Source: Jeotgalibacillus soli (GTDB lineage Bacteria > Bacillota > Bacilli > Bacillales > Jeotgalibacillaceae). From it: DNA of 64,000 nt. This document shows positions 51,486 through 60,215 of the stretch, piece by piece (within the stretch, counting starts at the first letter, position 1; every line of letters begins with the position of its first letter). Position numbers and translations under genes: made by a program. The notes beneath the pieces were generated by a model. That model did not search any database. It worked only from the letters and a program-made list of their open reading frames with translations, and was not told the DNA's origin. The DNA lies in the NCBI RefSeq assembly GCF_000829435.1, contig NZ_JXRP01000009.1, forward strand, positions 310,001 to 374,000. The letters are read 5' to 3'.

Positions 51486-51738
51486 ACGCTGGGTCTTCCC
51501 TTGTAGTTGAGCCAAGTACAGGAAAGGCTTCTATTTTTCTTGCTTGTATATCTTACGATGGTTTTCAAGATTCATGATAGATTGGGAAAATACTATTTAT
51601 TTGATCATGTTATGAGGATTATACATATTCATGGCATGTGATAGCAGATGAAAGAAGTGTAGAGCTATGGTCCATTTTATGACTGTGAATAGCTTTAAAC
51701 TGTTTTGCTGGTAAATGACTGGATTTAGAAAAACGAAA

Positions 51739-51792
51739 TGGCCCGCCTGATGATAATCAATCCCAGATTAGCATCAGGCGGGCCTCTTTTTT
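51739..51792 (+). terminator. Strong orphan terminator
   Basis: GGCCCGCCTGATG pairs with CATCAGGCGGGCC over 13 bp, followed by TCTTTTTTT. The nearest upstream plus-strand gene ends 667 bp earlier at its own terminator. Confidence 0.92.
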
Positions 51793-51855
51793 TATAATAA
51801 AATCAAAATGCCTGATTCGGAATTAAAAATAAATTTACAAAACTTTAATAAAGTA

Positions 51856-51883
51856 TTGATATTTTTTTTTAAAAAACTATAAT
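51856..51883 (+). promoter_or_regulatory. Promoter of the murein sugar recycling operon
   Basis: TTGATA (51856-51861) and TATAAT (51878-51883), 16-bp spacer in a T/A run. A second TATAAT-like box at 51890 is also possible. Confidence 0.6.
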
Positions 51884-51990
51884 CAGAATATAATATGTTT
51901 TTTGATAATTAATTTCACATGCAGCTAGTTCTCTTTTTTTATGCTGATCATTGGATTTTGTTTAGGTATTCATTTGAATGGAGGGGTCGA

Positions 51991-52995
51991 ATGGAGTTTC
52001 GTCCATTACATAAGATTCCAGTAAATGTTGTGGTTTCTTTATGGAATAGTAATTTGGGTGAGTCTTTCCCTATGCGTGAAGCATTATGGGAACAAAACAC
52101 AAGCCATGAAATTAACCTACTCCAAGATGCCTCTCTGGGCGCATTTCAAAAAGATGAATTAGTCGGCTTTGTTGCAGCAAAGCTTTTAAAGGATCCACTA
52201 AGTGCTGAGATGAATTCTACTATCGCTTGGATTCAGGCATTGCTTGTTGATAAACATCATCGAAATGAAATGATAGGCTCTGAGCTGCTATTGTATGCTG
52301 AAGCTGAATTAAAGAAAAAGGATATCAATGAAATCCAGCTGGGGAGAGATGTCTATCATTATTTCCCAGGCGTTCCTGCAAATGATAAAAATACAATCAG
52401 CTGGTTTGAACATAAAGGATACCAGCAAGAAACGATTGTAACAGATCTCACAAAAAATGTTTTCAATCAATCTTTATATAAGCTGCATAACGAAAAAAAC
52501 GAACAGTTGGAATTTCGTGTTTTAACAGAGAATGATCTTATCAGTCTCCTTGCTTTTCTGAAAACGGTGTTTCCAGGCCGCTGGCATTACGAAGCAGAAG
52601 CCTACGTCCAAGCGACGGGAAATGGAAGAGATTTTATTGGATTGTTCAAGGATGGTCAGCTTAAAGGCTTTTGCCGTATAAATGATGGGAAGTTTTCCAT
52701 CATCCCTCAAAATATCTATTGGTCACCGCTCTTGAAAGGTTCACTTGGTGGGATTGGTCCACTCGGGATTTCACCTGAAATACGGGGGCAGCAAGTTGGG
52801 CTAGACCTTGTAAAGTCCGCTGCTAATGAGCTAATGAAGAGAAAGATGGATCATATTGTGATTGATTGGACAGAACTTGTACCATTTTATGAAAAGCTTG
52901 GTTTTAAACCTTGGAAGAAATATGTCACGATGTCAAAAAAACTCTATACCTCTCGAATTAACCGGCTTGAGAGGGGGGATTTTCAAATCAATTAA
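51991..52995 (+). CDS. Tandem GNAT N-acetyltransferase, GlmA-like candidate
   Basis: A 334-residue protein with two GNAT folds. The first (about 1-150) contains GAFQKDELVGFVAAKLL and the degenerate acetyl-CoA loop VDKHHRNEMIGSELLLYAE. The second (about 165-310) has GISPEIRGQQVGLDLVKSA, a proper R/Q-x-x-G-x-G/A-type loop, and VPFYEKLGFKPW. It leads an operon for MurNAc/GlcNAc recycling. A glucosaminide N-acetyltransferase (GlmA) was characterised in Clostridium acetobutylicum, and I infer a similar job: re-acetylating de-N-acetylated muropeptide sugars so NagZ can act. ATG at 51991 follows GGAGGGG. Confidence 0.75.
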   Translation: MEFRPLHKIPVNVVVSLWNSNLGESFPMREALWEQNTSHEINLLQDASLGAFQKDELVGFVAAKLLKDPLSAEMNSTIAWIQALLVDKHHRNEMIGSELLLYAEAELKKKDINEIQLGRDVYHYFPGVPANDKNTISWFEHKGYQQETIVTDLTKNVFNQSLYKLHNEKNEQLEFRVLTENDLISLLAFLKTVFPGRWHYEAEAYVQATGNGRDFIGLFKDGQLKGFCRINDGKFSIIPQNIYWSPLLKGSLGGIGPLGISPEIRGQQVGLDLVKSAANELMKRKMDHIVIDWTELVPFYEKLGFKPWKKYVTMSKKLYTSRINRLERGDFQIN

Positions 52996-53075
52996 GATAA
53001 TTTAGGGAGCATCATGATTTACATAATATAGAAAAGTTATCGGTTCTGAACAAGAAAAAGAAATGGGGGATTGGG

Positions 53076-54458
53076 ATGAAGAAATTTGGTTTATTTGCAC
53101 TCATGATGATTTTTGCAATTGTACTGGCTGCCTGTCAAGGTGAGGAAAGCGGAAGTGAAAGCGGAGGCGAAAGTGAAAGCAATGCCAGCGAACAAGAAGT
53201 AACGGTATGGACATATCCACATTATCAAGCTAATGAAGAAACAGGACAACAGTCGTATGAAGACGATTTAAAAGATTTAATTGCAGAGTATGAAGAGGAA
53301 AATCCAGGGGTTACAGTAAAGCATGAAATTCTATCTTGGGCTGAGGGCGGGAATAAATTTACTGCTGCTCTTAACTCAGGAAATCCCCCTGATATATTCT
53401 TTAGTTTATTTGATGAAAAATATGTAAATACAGGGTTGGCAGTGCCAATCAGTGATTATGTAACGGATGAAGATTTAGAGGATCTAAATGATTTTGGTGA
53501 GCAAATGTATACCTACGAAGACGAGCTTTGGGGATTCCCTCACTATATCTCTGTTCATACATGGGGCGGGAACCGTGCAATGCTAGAAGAAGCTGGTGTG
53601 GATGTAGAGAAAGTTCAGCAAGAGGGCTGGACATGGGATGAATTTTATGAAATCGCAAAGGCTGGAACAAAAACAGTTGATGGGCAACAAGTCTATGGTT
53701 TCATCACACAAGGACAAAATGAAGAAACATTCACACAGTTAATGATGCAAAACGGTGTTCGCAACATGGTTACTGAAGATGGTAAATTCATGTTTACAGG
53801 TGATAAAGCACTCGAAACACTTTCATTTTTAGAAAAGCTCCGTAAAGATGGCATTATGCCGGCAGAAACAGGCGGTATTGATCCAGCGAAAGCGGACGAG
53901 ATGTTTAACAATGGCCAAGGGATGGTTTATGGTCGAACAGGTCCTTATAAAATTGGTGAAAATGAAAACCGTAACGCGGAAATTGATGCAGGTAAAATCG
54001 AAGGAGAAAAAATAGATTTCGTTTTGCTTCCGCTTCCTCACAATGAAGGGGAAAAAGAAAATGCATTCGGAGGCGCGGGTGGTTTGATGTTATTTAAACA
54101 AAAGGATGATAAAGGGGAAGAGCATACTGAAAACGCAGCAAAGCTATTATTGAAATTAACAAGTACTGAATCAGGTAAATTAGGTGCAACACTATCTATC
54201 CCGCCTTCCCGTCAGTCGGGTCAAGAAATGTACCAAGAAGAGCTAAGACTTGATACGCCAAATGGTCAGTTTATCCAACGCTACATTACGACGTTAACGC
54301 CAGCTGCAAAATTGTCTGAGGAGCTTGCTCCGAATGTAGGGAAATTAAGAACTGAGTCCATTACGCCAAATTATCAATCTTTCATTATTGGAAATGCATC
54401 TCCTGAAGAAACGGTTAAAGCTTGGGAAGAATATGCTGACGGCTTAGGATTAGAATAA
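53076..54458 (+). CDS. Sugar ABC transporter substrate-binding lipoprotein
   Basis: A 460-residue family 1 solute-binding protein. The signal peptide ends at VLAAC (Cys near residue 20), followed by a Ser/Glu/Gly-rich linker. The mature part has VTVWTYPHY, the SGNPPDIFFSLFDE pocket strand, and ELWGFPHYISVHTWGGNRAML. GGGGGA precedes ATG. Given neighbours murQ, nagZ and namZ, its ligand is probably GlcNAc-MurNAc, MurNAc-GlcNAc or a related muropeptide; no experimentally known ligand motif can be read. Confidence 0.85.
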   Translation: MKKFGLFALMMIFAIVLAACQGEESGSESGGESESNASEQEVTVWTYPHYQANEETGQQSYEDDLKDLIAEYEEENPGVTVKHEILSWAEGGNKFTAALNSGNPPDIFFSLFDEKYVNTGLAVPISDYVTDEDLEDLNDFGEQMYTYEDELWGFPHYISVHTWGGNRAMLEEAGVDVEKVQQEGWTWDEFYEIAKAGTKTVDGQQVYGFITQGQNEETFTQLMMQNGVRNMVTEDGKFMFTGDKALETLSFLEKLRKDGIMPAETGGIDPAKADEMFNNGQGMVYGRTGPYKIGENENRNAEIDAGKIEGEKIDFVLLPLPHNEGEKENAFGGAGGLMLFKQKDDKGEEHTENAAKLLLKLTSTESGKLGATLSIPPSRQSGQEMYQEELRLDTPNGQFIQRYITTLTPAAKLSEELAPNVGKLRTESITPNYQSFIIGNASPEETVKAWEEYADGLGLE

Positions 54459-54465
54459 GCTGCTA

Positions 54466-54503
54466 GAACCCAGGCCTCGCCGTGAGGTCTGGGTTCTCTT
54501 CTT
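54466..54503 (+). terminator. Intra-operon hairpin between binding protein and permease genes
   Basis: GAACCCAGGCCTC (54466-54478) pairs with GAGGTCTGGGTTC (54484-54496), followed by TCTTCTT. Such hairpins keep the binding-protein message more abundant than the permease message. Confidence 0.75.
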
Positions 54504-54540
54504 AGAACAATGTGCAAAAAGCCTGAAAGGAGATGAGTGC

Positions 54541-55473
54541 ATGCTTGCATCCCACCATTCATCTAAAATGAATAAAAAGAGATTTACTTGGGAAAATACC
54601 GTGCAGTTTTTTAAAGACTACGGCTGGTGTTATGCGTTTATCTTAGTACCTGTTATTCTATTTGTTTTGTTTACGGTTTACCCGCTTGTAATGGCATTTA
54701 TCTACAGCTTTCAAAAGTACAGTGTACTTGGATCTGAATGGATCGGCTTAGATAATTACAGAAGCTTGATGGACAGTCCTGTATTTTGGAAGGCCATGAA
54801 AAATACATTGATTTATACAGTGGCTACTGTGCCGGTTAACATTTTAATTACACTTTTTCTAGCATTAATGATTTTTCCATTAAATAATAAATCACAAACA
54901 TTTTTTAAAGCGGCTTTCTATTTGCCTGGTGTTACATCAGGTATTACGATGTCCCTCATTTGGCTGTGGATTTTTGATCCAACTGGAGCTGGTTTACTCA
55001 ACGCTGTGTTCGATTTCCTTGGACTTGACTCGGTGATGTGGCTGGCAAATCCTGATACAGCACTTTTTTCGCTCATTCTCATGACCTATCTCGGGGCACA
55101 TGGTGCAGGTATTTTACTTTACTTGGCTGCTATGGGGGGAATTCCTAAATCCTTGTACGAAGCGGCGGATATTGATTCAGCGAGCTGGTGGTCAAAGTTA
55201 AAAAATATTACATGGCCGCTGTTAAAGCCTACTACTCTATATTTATTAGTTATGGGAGTCATCGCTTCATTCCAAGTGTTTGAACAGGCATATGTTATGA
55301 CGATGGGCGGACCAAATTTAGCGACAACAACAGTTGCTTATTTGATCTATGAACATGCCTTTCTATCGTTCGAATTTGGACTTGCAGCTGCAGAATCATT
55401 TGTTTTAGGCTTCATCATCATTATCATTTCAGTGATTCAATTCAAATTCATGTCTTCAGATATTGAGTACTAG
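54541..55473 (+). CDS. Sugar ABC transporter permease (MalF-type)
   Basis: A 310-residue permease with six membrane helices. YGWCYAFILVPVILFVLFTVYPLVMAF forms the first helix, FYLPGVTSGITMSLIWLWIFDP is typical of CUT1 permeases, and the EAA loop is EAADIDSASWWSKLKNITWPLLKP. AAAGGAG precedes ATG at 54541. Confidence 0.9.
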   Translation: MLASHHSSKMNKKRFTWENTVQFFKDYGWCYAFILVPVILFVLFTVYPLVMAFIYSFQKYSVLGSEWIGLDNYRSLMDSPVFWKAMKNTLIYTVATVPVNILITLFLALMIFPLNNKSQTFFKAAFYLPGVTSGITMSLIWLWIFDPTGAGLLNAVFDFLGLDSVMWLANPDTALFSLILMTYLGAHGAGILLYLAAMGGIPKSLYEAADIDSASWWSKLKNITWPLLKPTTLYLLVMGVIASFQVFEQAYVMTMGGPNLATTTVAYLIYEHAFLSFEFGLAAAESFVLGFIIIIISVIQFKFMSSDIEY

Positions 55474-55483
55474 GAGGTGCAGT

Positions 55484-56371
55484 ATGGCGACAAACCACCA
55501 ACAAATCCAACTTCAATTGGATGAGAAAAAAGATAAACAACGAAAAATATTTAAAATAGTCGGGCTATCTGTTATCTACATAGTACTTACGATCTGGGCG
55601 ATTTTAACGTTTGTACCGCTTATTTGGATGTTTATTTCCTCAATAAAGGATACGACTTCTATTACTCAAGTGCCTCCTCAGCTAATACCGGATCAGCCTA
55701 CGCTTGATGCGTACAGACGTGTATTCGATGTGGGCGGCTTTGCACGCTGGTTTTTAAATAGTGTGATTGTGTCTACCATTTTAACCATTTCGAATGTCGT
55801 TTTAGCTTCACTGGCCGGATATGCGTTTGCGAAGCTTAAGTTTCCTGGACGTAATACGATTTTCTGGATCCTTCTTGGTTCAATGATGATTCCAGGTCAA
55901 ATCACGCTTATTCCGCTTTACATTTTGATTGTTAATACATTTCAAATGGCGGATACGTATTTAGCGCTAGTTATTCCAACACTCGTTACAACAGCCAATA
56001 TTTTTCTTGCACGTCAGTTCATGGCCTCGCTGCCATCAACATTAATTGACGCAGCTCGAATTGATGCTTGTTCAGAACCAAAGATTTTTTGGAAGGTCAT
56101 ATTACCTATGGCAAAACCAGGTTTAGCCGTACTCGGTATTTTTACGTTTGTTGCAAATTGGAATAACTTCTTTTGGCCATTCCTAGTAACAAGTTCAAAC
56201 GAAATGCGTACGCTTCAGGTAGGATTAACTAGTTTTAGATATCAATATACTGCCGATTACGGAGCGATGATGGCAGGTGCCGTACTAACAGCCATTCCAA
56301 TGTTTATCGTATTTTTGGCATTACAAAAGTATTTCCTTAAAGGCATCACGATTGGTGCAGTGAAGGGTTAG
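55484..56371 (+). CDS. Sugar ABC transporter permease (MalG-type)
   Basis: A 295-residue CUT1 permease, partner of the preceding one. FVPLIWMFISSIKDTTSI follows the first helix, GGFARWFLNSVIVSTI and the EAA loop DAARIDACSEPKIFWKVILPMAKPGLA are family landmarks. ATG at 55484 is preceded by TAGGAGG and overlaps nothing; an in-frame ATG at 55463 lies inside the previous gene. Confidence 0.9.
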   Translation: MATNHQQIQLQLDEKKDKQRKIFKIVGLSVIYIVLTIWAILTFVPLIWMFISSIKDTTSITQVPPQLIPDQPTLDAYRRVFDVGGFARWFLNSVIVSTILTISNVVLASLAGYAFAKLKFPGRNTIFWILLGSMMIPGQITLIPLYILIVNTFQMADTYLALVIPTLVTTANIFLARQFMASLPSTLIDAARIDACSEPKIFWKVILPMAKPGLAVLGIFTFVANWNNFFWPFLVTSSNEMRTLQVGLTSFRYQYTADYGAMMAGAVLTAIPMFIVFLALQKYFLKGITIGAVKG

Positions 56372-56383
56372 GAGGGTGACTTT

Positions 56384-57487
56384 ATGTCTGAAGTTCGATT
56401 TGTAAATGTGTCGAAAGAATTCGAGGATGATAATAAAGGCAAGTTCACAGCAGTGAATGATGCTACTTTTACGATAGAAGATAAAGAGTTCATGGTATTC
56501 GTAGGTCCTTCAGGTTGTGGTAAAACGACGTCGCTGCGTATGATTGCCGGTTTAGAACGACAAACGTCTGGTGATATCTATATCGGGGACAGAACGGTTA
56601 ATAAAGCTCATCCAAAAGATCGTGACATTGCAATGGTATTCCAGGATTACGCTTTGTATCCGCATATGACCATTCGTGAGAATATGTCGTTTGGTTTGAA
56701 AAACTTAAAACGACCAAAGGAAGAGATCGAGAAAAAAGTAAGTGAAGCTGCTCAAATTTTAAGTTTAGAAAATTTACTAGATCGAAAACCTCGTGAACTA
56801 AGTGGAGGGCAACGTCAGCGGGTCGCCGTTGGACGTGCCATTGTGCGTAATCCTAAAGTTTTTCTGTTTGACGAGCCTCTTAGTAATTTGGATGCGAAGC
56901 TGCGTGTGCAAATGAGGATGGAACTATCTGAATTACATAAACGATTGGGAGCCACAATTGTATATGTGACACATGACCAAGTTGAAGCAATGACACTTGG
57001 CACGCGTATTGTCGTAATGAATCAAGGGGAAATTCAACAAATCGATACGCCAGAAGAGCTGTATAAAAATCCTAAAAATATGTTTGTTGCTGGATTTATC
57101 GGCTCTCCTCCTATGAATTTTGTCAGAGGCAGACTAGACGGTAACATCGTTCAAACCGTTGAGCATGCATTAGTTGTCCCAGAAGACAAATTGCTTAAGT
57201 ATGCGGAGTATCAAGGAAAAGAAGTTGTTCTTGGTATTCGCCCAGAGGATGTCATAAATATCGAGCATTTACCTGACGCGCCAGCACAGAACGTAATCGA
57301 ACCTGTGATAAAGATTGTCGAGCATTTAGGTTCAGAGTTCTTAGTCTATTTTGGGATTGGCGAGGAAACAATTGTTGGAAAGATCAGCTCTGATTACCAT
57401 ATGGAGGTATTTAAGAAACACCAGCTTTACATCAATATGGAGAAAATGACGCTCTTTGATCCTCAGACTCAAATGCGGATTGGTTAA
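56384..57487 (+). CDS. Sugar ABC transporter ATP-binding protein (MsmX/UgpC-type)
   Basis: A 367-residue ATPase with Walker A GPSGCGKT (residues 41-48), Q-loop MVFQDYALYPHMT, signature LSGGQRQR, Walker B VFLFDEPLSNLDAKLR, H-loop VTHDQVEA and a C-terminal TOBE domain. In B. subtilis one MsmX serves many sugar importers; here the ATPase is encoded within the operon, so this transporter is self-contained. AGGAGGG precedes ATG. Confidence 0.92.
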   Translation: MSEVRFVNVSKEFEDDNKGKFTAVNDATFTIEDKEFMVFVGPSGCGKTTSLRMIAGLERQTSGDIYIGDRTVNKAHPKDRDIAMVFQDYALYPHMTIRENMSFGLKNLKRPKEEIEKKVSEAAQILSLENLLDRKPRELSGGQRQRVAVGRAIVRNPKVFLFDEPLSNLDAKLRVQMRMELSELHKRLGATIVYVTHDQVEAMTLGTRIVVMNQGEIQQIDTPEELYKNPKNMFVAGFIGSPPMNFVRGRLDGNIVQTVEHALVVPEDKLLKYAEYQGKEVVLGIRPEDVINIEHLPDAPAQNVIEPVIKIVEHLGSEFLVYFGIGEETIVGKISSDYHMEVFKKHQLYINMEKMTLFDPQTQMRIG

Positions 57488-57517
57488 TATAGCAGCAACC
57501 TTAAGGAGGACGTCAAG

Positions 57518-58222
57518 ATGAATTCTGTAAGTCATGTATTGCTTAAATCAGGGAGCCTAGTATACGTCAATATCGTGGAGGTAGTGCTGGTCAGTATAAT
57601 GTGGTCGATTCTGATCGTGCCGGCAATCATCATTTTACCGCTTCAAACAGCATTCGTCTATTTAGCGTTTATTGCCATTCCTGCGTCAGCTGCAGCGGTA
57701 TACGCAATAAATCGCCGATTGAATCATGAAAAAAACACCATTAAGTTATTTTGGAAAGGCTTTTTTACTCTTTATCGAAAAAGCTTGTTACTATCTTTTT
57801 TCATTTCTTTAGCGGTGCTAATACCTTTATCTACTTGGTGGTATTACCAGTCAGTAGATTCAAGCTATGCTCTTTTCATTTTTAGTGTTTTTCAAACCTA
57901 TCTTTGTGTCATGTTTTTACTTACCCAAATGTATTCACTTACACTCATTGCTGTGCATGGATCGAAAACAATGAAAGCGATGAATCAATCGATTCGATAT
58001 TTTCTGAAGTATCCGTGGTATACGATCATATTTTTTATCCAGGTAATCTCAATTACAGCCCTATTGGCAGTAACTTTTATTGGTTTTTTTCTGCTCTATG
58101 TCGGCATAATCTCGCTTTTAATTCGGACAAGTGCTCTTAATGTCATGAATGGCTTTAGCAAGGAACAAGAGAAAAAAGAGAAAGAACAAACAACATATTC
58201 AAACAGTACGCTACGCATATAG
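57518..58222 (+). CDS. YesL-like DUF624 membrane protein
   Basis: A 234-residue membrane protein with about five helices: NIVEVVLVSIMWSILIVPAI near the start, then AIPASAAAVYAINRRLNHEKNTIKLFWKGF and a Lys/Glu-rich tail. DUF624/YesL proteins often lie beside CUT1 sugar ABC transporters, and their biochemical role is unknown. AAGGAGG precedes ATG, 30 bp after the ATPase gene. Confidence 0.82.
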   Translation: MNSVSHVLLKSGSLVYVNIVEVVLVSIMWSILIVPAIIILPLQTAFVYLAFIAIPASAAAVYAINRRLNHEKNTIKLFWKGFFTLYRKSLLLSFFISLAVLIPLSTWWYYQSVDSSYALFIFSVFQTYLCVMFLLTQMYSLTLIAVHGSKTMKAMNQSIRYFLKYPWYTIIFFIQVISITALLAVTFIGFFLLYVGIISLLIRTSALNVMNGFSKEQEKKEKEQTTYSNSTLRI

Positions 58223-58238
58223 AGGAGCGTGATTTAAG

Positions 58239-59150
58239 GTGGTGTCAAAAAATTTGATCTCCGAACTGCAAACAGAAAGAAGGAATGAACATTCAACGGA
58301 ACTTGACCAATTAAGTGCAAAAGAAATTGTTCTCTTGATGAATAAAGAAGATCACACCGTCGCTCAAGCTGTTAATCTCGTATTGGATTCAGTTGAAAAA
58401 GCGGTTGAATTAGCTGTTGACACTATAAAAAATGGCGGAAGGCTGATCTATATAGGTGCTGGTACATCCGGAAGAATGGGGATCATGGATGCAGTGGAGT
58501 GTCCTCCAACATTTAGTACATCTCCAGACGTTGTTCAGGCGGTTGTGGCTGGCGGCGAATCCGCTTTTAAGACTGCTATAGAAGGTGCTGAAGATAAGGA
58601 GCAACAAGGGGCGGAGGATTTAAGAAAGATCGTACTGAGTCCCAAAGATACTGTTGTTGGAATTGCTGCAAGCGGCCGTACACCTTATGTATTGGGCGGA
58701 TTGCTTTATGCAAAGGAAATAGGAGCAAAAACCGTCGCCATTTCAAATAATAAAAACGCGGTGATTAGTTCTTGTGCAGAAGTGGCTATTGAGGCAGTGA
58801 CAGGTCCAGAAGTCTTAACTGGCTCAACACGTCTAAAAGCTGCAACTGCACAAAAAATGATTTTAAATATGATTTCAACTGCTTCAATGATTCAACTTGG
58901 TAAAACATATGAAAACTTAATGATTGATTTAAATGTAAGTAATTACAAATTAAAAGAACGCGCAAAACAAATGATTTCAACCATTACTAACCTAAGCTTA
59001 GAAGAGTCCGAGCTTTTACTTGAGCAAGCAAATCTTAAAGTGAAAACTGCGCTTGTTATGCATTTTTTAGGAGCCGCTCGTGAAGAAGCCGAACAGAAGT
59101 TAGCTTATTCACATGGATTCGTACGTCACGCCCTGAATAAGGAGCGCTAA
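58239..59150 (+). CDS. murQ: N-acetylmuramic acid 6-phosphate etherase MurQ
   Basis: A 303-residue SIS-domain lyase that cleaves the lactyl ether of MurNAc-6-P to give GlcNAc-6-P and D-lactate. Hallmarks are TERRNEHSTELDQLS, IYIGAGTSGRMGIMDAVECPPTF with the catalytic Glu, ASGRTPYVLGG, EVLTGSTRLKAATAQKMILNM and the C-terminal helical AREEAEQKL. It starts with GTG at 58239 (or 58242), with GAGGAG upstream. Confidence 0.95.
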   Translation: MVSKNLISELQTERRNEHSTELDQLSAKEIVLLMNKEDHTVAQAVNLVLDSVEKAVELAVDTIKNGGRLIYIGAGTSGRMGIMDAVECPPTFSTSPDVVQAVVAGGESAFKTAIEGAEDKEQQGAEDLRKIVLSPKDTVVGIAASGRTPYVLGGLLYAKEIGAKTVAISNNKNAVISSCAEVAIEAVTGPEVLTGSTRLKAATAQKMILNMISTASMIQLGKTYENLMIDLNVSNYKLKERAKQMISTITNLSLEESELLLEQANLKVKTALVMHFLGAAREEAEQKLAYSHGFVRHALNKER

Positions 59151-59166
59151 GATGCCAGAACTCTTT

Positions 59167-59197
59167 GCCAGACTTGTGTGAAGGGTCTGGCTTTTAT
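59167..59197 (+). terminator. Intra-operon terminator-like hairpin after murQ
   Basis: GCCAGAC pairs with GTCTGGC, followed by TTTTATT, in the short gap between murQ and the kinase gene. It may reduce downstream expression. Confidence 0.6.
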
Positions 59198-59219
59198 TAC
59201 ATATACAAGAGGTGTGAAT

Positions 59220-60215
59220 ATGCCATATGTCATCGGAATTGACGGTGGTGGAACGAAAACAAAAGCGGTGCTGCTCGATGAAACAGGGAAGGTTTATGCC
59301 GTTTCCAAAGCTGGCCCGAGTAACCCGACTGCTGTTCCATCTGAACAATTGAAAACAACTTTACAGTGCATTTTGGTTGGGCTTCAGCTGCAAGCTCCCA
59401 ATGAATATAAGCAAGTAAAAGCGGGGTTTGCTGGAATGTCGGGTGCAGGTGATGCTGTTAGCAGATCCCATTTGAAGAAAATCTTCTTTGATTTGACAGA
59501 GGGACGGTTTCCGATCTGGGTTGATATTGATGCTATTAATGCACTGTACGCAGGGACGCTTGGTAAACCAGGTATCTTACAAATAGCAGGAACGGGCGCT
59601 ATTACATACGGATTGAACAAAGAAGGGGAATGTGAACGAGTAGGTGGCTGGGGATATCTTTTTGATGATCAGGGAAGTGGATATCACATTTCAGTGAAAG
59701 CCCTTTCTGCTGTTATGCAGGCTTATGATGGACGTGGAAAAGCGACGCTCTTAACCAAGCTGCTGATTGAACGATTTTCGATAACAGAAGTTCCCGAGCT
59801 TATCTCCGCTATTTATCGTTCCGACAATTCGAAGACTGTTATTGCCAGTTTATCTCCGGTTGTTTTACTAGCAGCTGAACAAAAAGATGAAGTAGCGAAT
59901 CATATTTTGTCTGAAGCCGCAGAGGATCTTGCGCTTTCTATTATGACGTTGCACAAAAAATTGTTTGGCAATGCGGTTCATCAGAAAGTGATTTTAACGG
60001 GCGGATTTATTCAACATTCTCCGTTAGTGGTTTCGTCCTTAAAAGCCTTATTTTTGTCCAAGGGGTATGCATTTGATTTTCAATTCCCTCGGATCGATCC
60101 CGCTGGAGGTTCTGCCATCGCTGCACTGCATTATTTAAACGAAATGCCCAAAATTGAATTCGTTTCAAACTTTCATGCATCCATCAATACAGTTGAAGAA
60201 GGGGGAGTTTCATGA
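59220..60215 (+). CDS. murK: MurK/NagK-like amino-sugar kinase (BadF/BadG family)
   Basis: A 331-residue ASKHA-fold kinase. The phosphate-1 loop IGIDGGGTKTKAVLLDE, the IWVDIDAINALYAGTLGKPGILQIAGTGA segment, GGWGYLFDDQGSGYHIS and the adenosine loop LTGGFIQHSPL are present. It belongs with the GlcNAc/MurNAc kinase MurK of Clostridium acetobutylicum. Phosphorylating GlcNAc and MurNAc freed in the cytoplasm would supply MurQ. AGAGGTG precedes ATG at 59220. GlcNAc-only specificity is possible. Confidence 0.85.
   Translation: MPYVIGIDGGGTKTKAVLLDETGKVYAVSKAGPSNPTAVPSEQLKTTLQCILVGLQLQAPNEYKQVKAGFAGMSGAGDAVSRSHLKKIFFDLTEGRFPIWVDIDAINALYAGTLGKPGILQIAGTGAITYGLNKEGECERVGGWGYLFDDQGSGYHISVKALSAVMQAYDGRGKATLLTKLLIERFSITEVPELISAIYRSDNSKTVIASLSPVVLLAAEQKDEVANHILSEAAEDLALSIMTLHKKLFGNAVHQKVILTGGFIQHSPLVVSSLKALFLSKGYAFDFQFPRIDPAGGSAIAALHYLNEMPKIEFVSNFHASINTVEEGGVS

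Larger units (their letters stand above)
51486..51990. other. Gene-free stretch before the murein sugar operon
   Basis: Contains an orphan terminator (51739-51792) and a promoter (51856-51883). No gene is recognised in 51486-51738; a small RNA ending at the terminator is possible. Confidence 0.5.
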
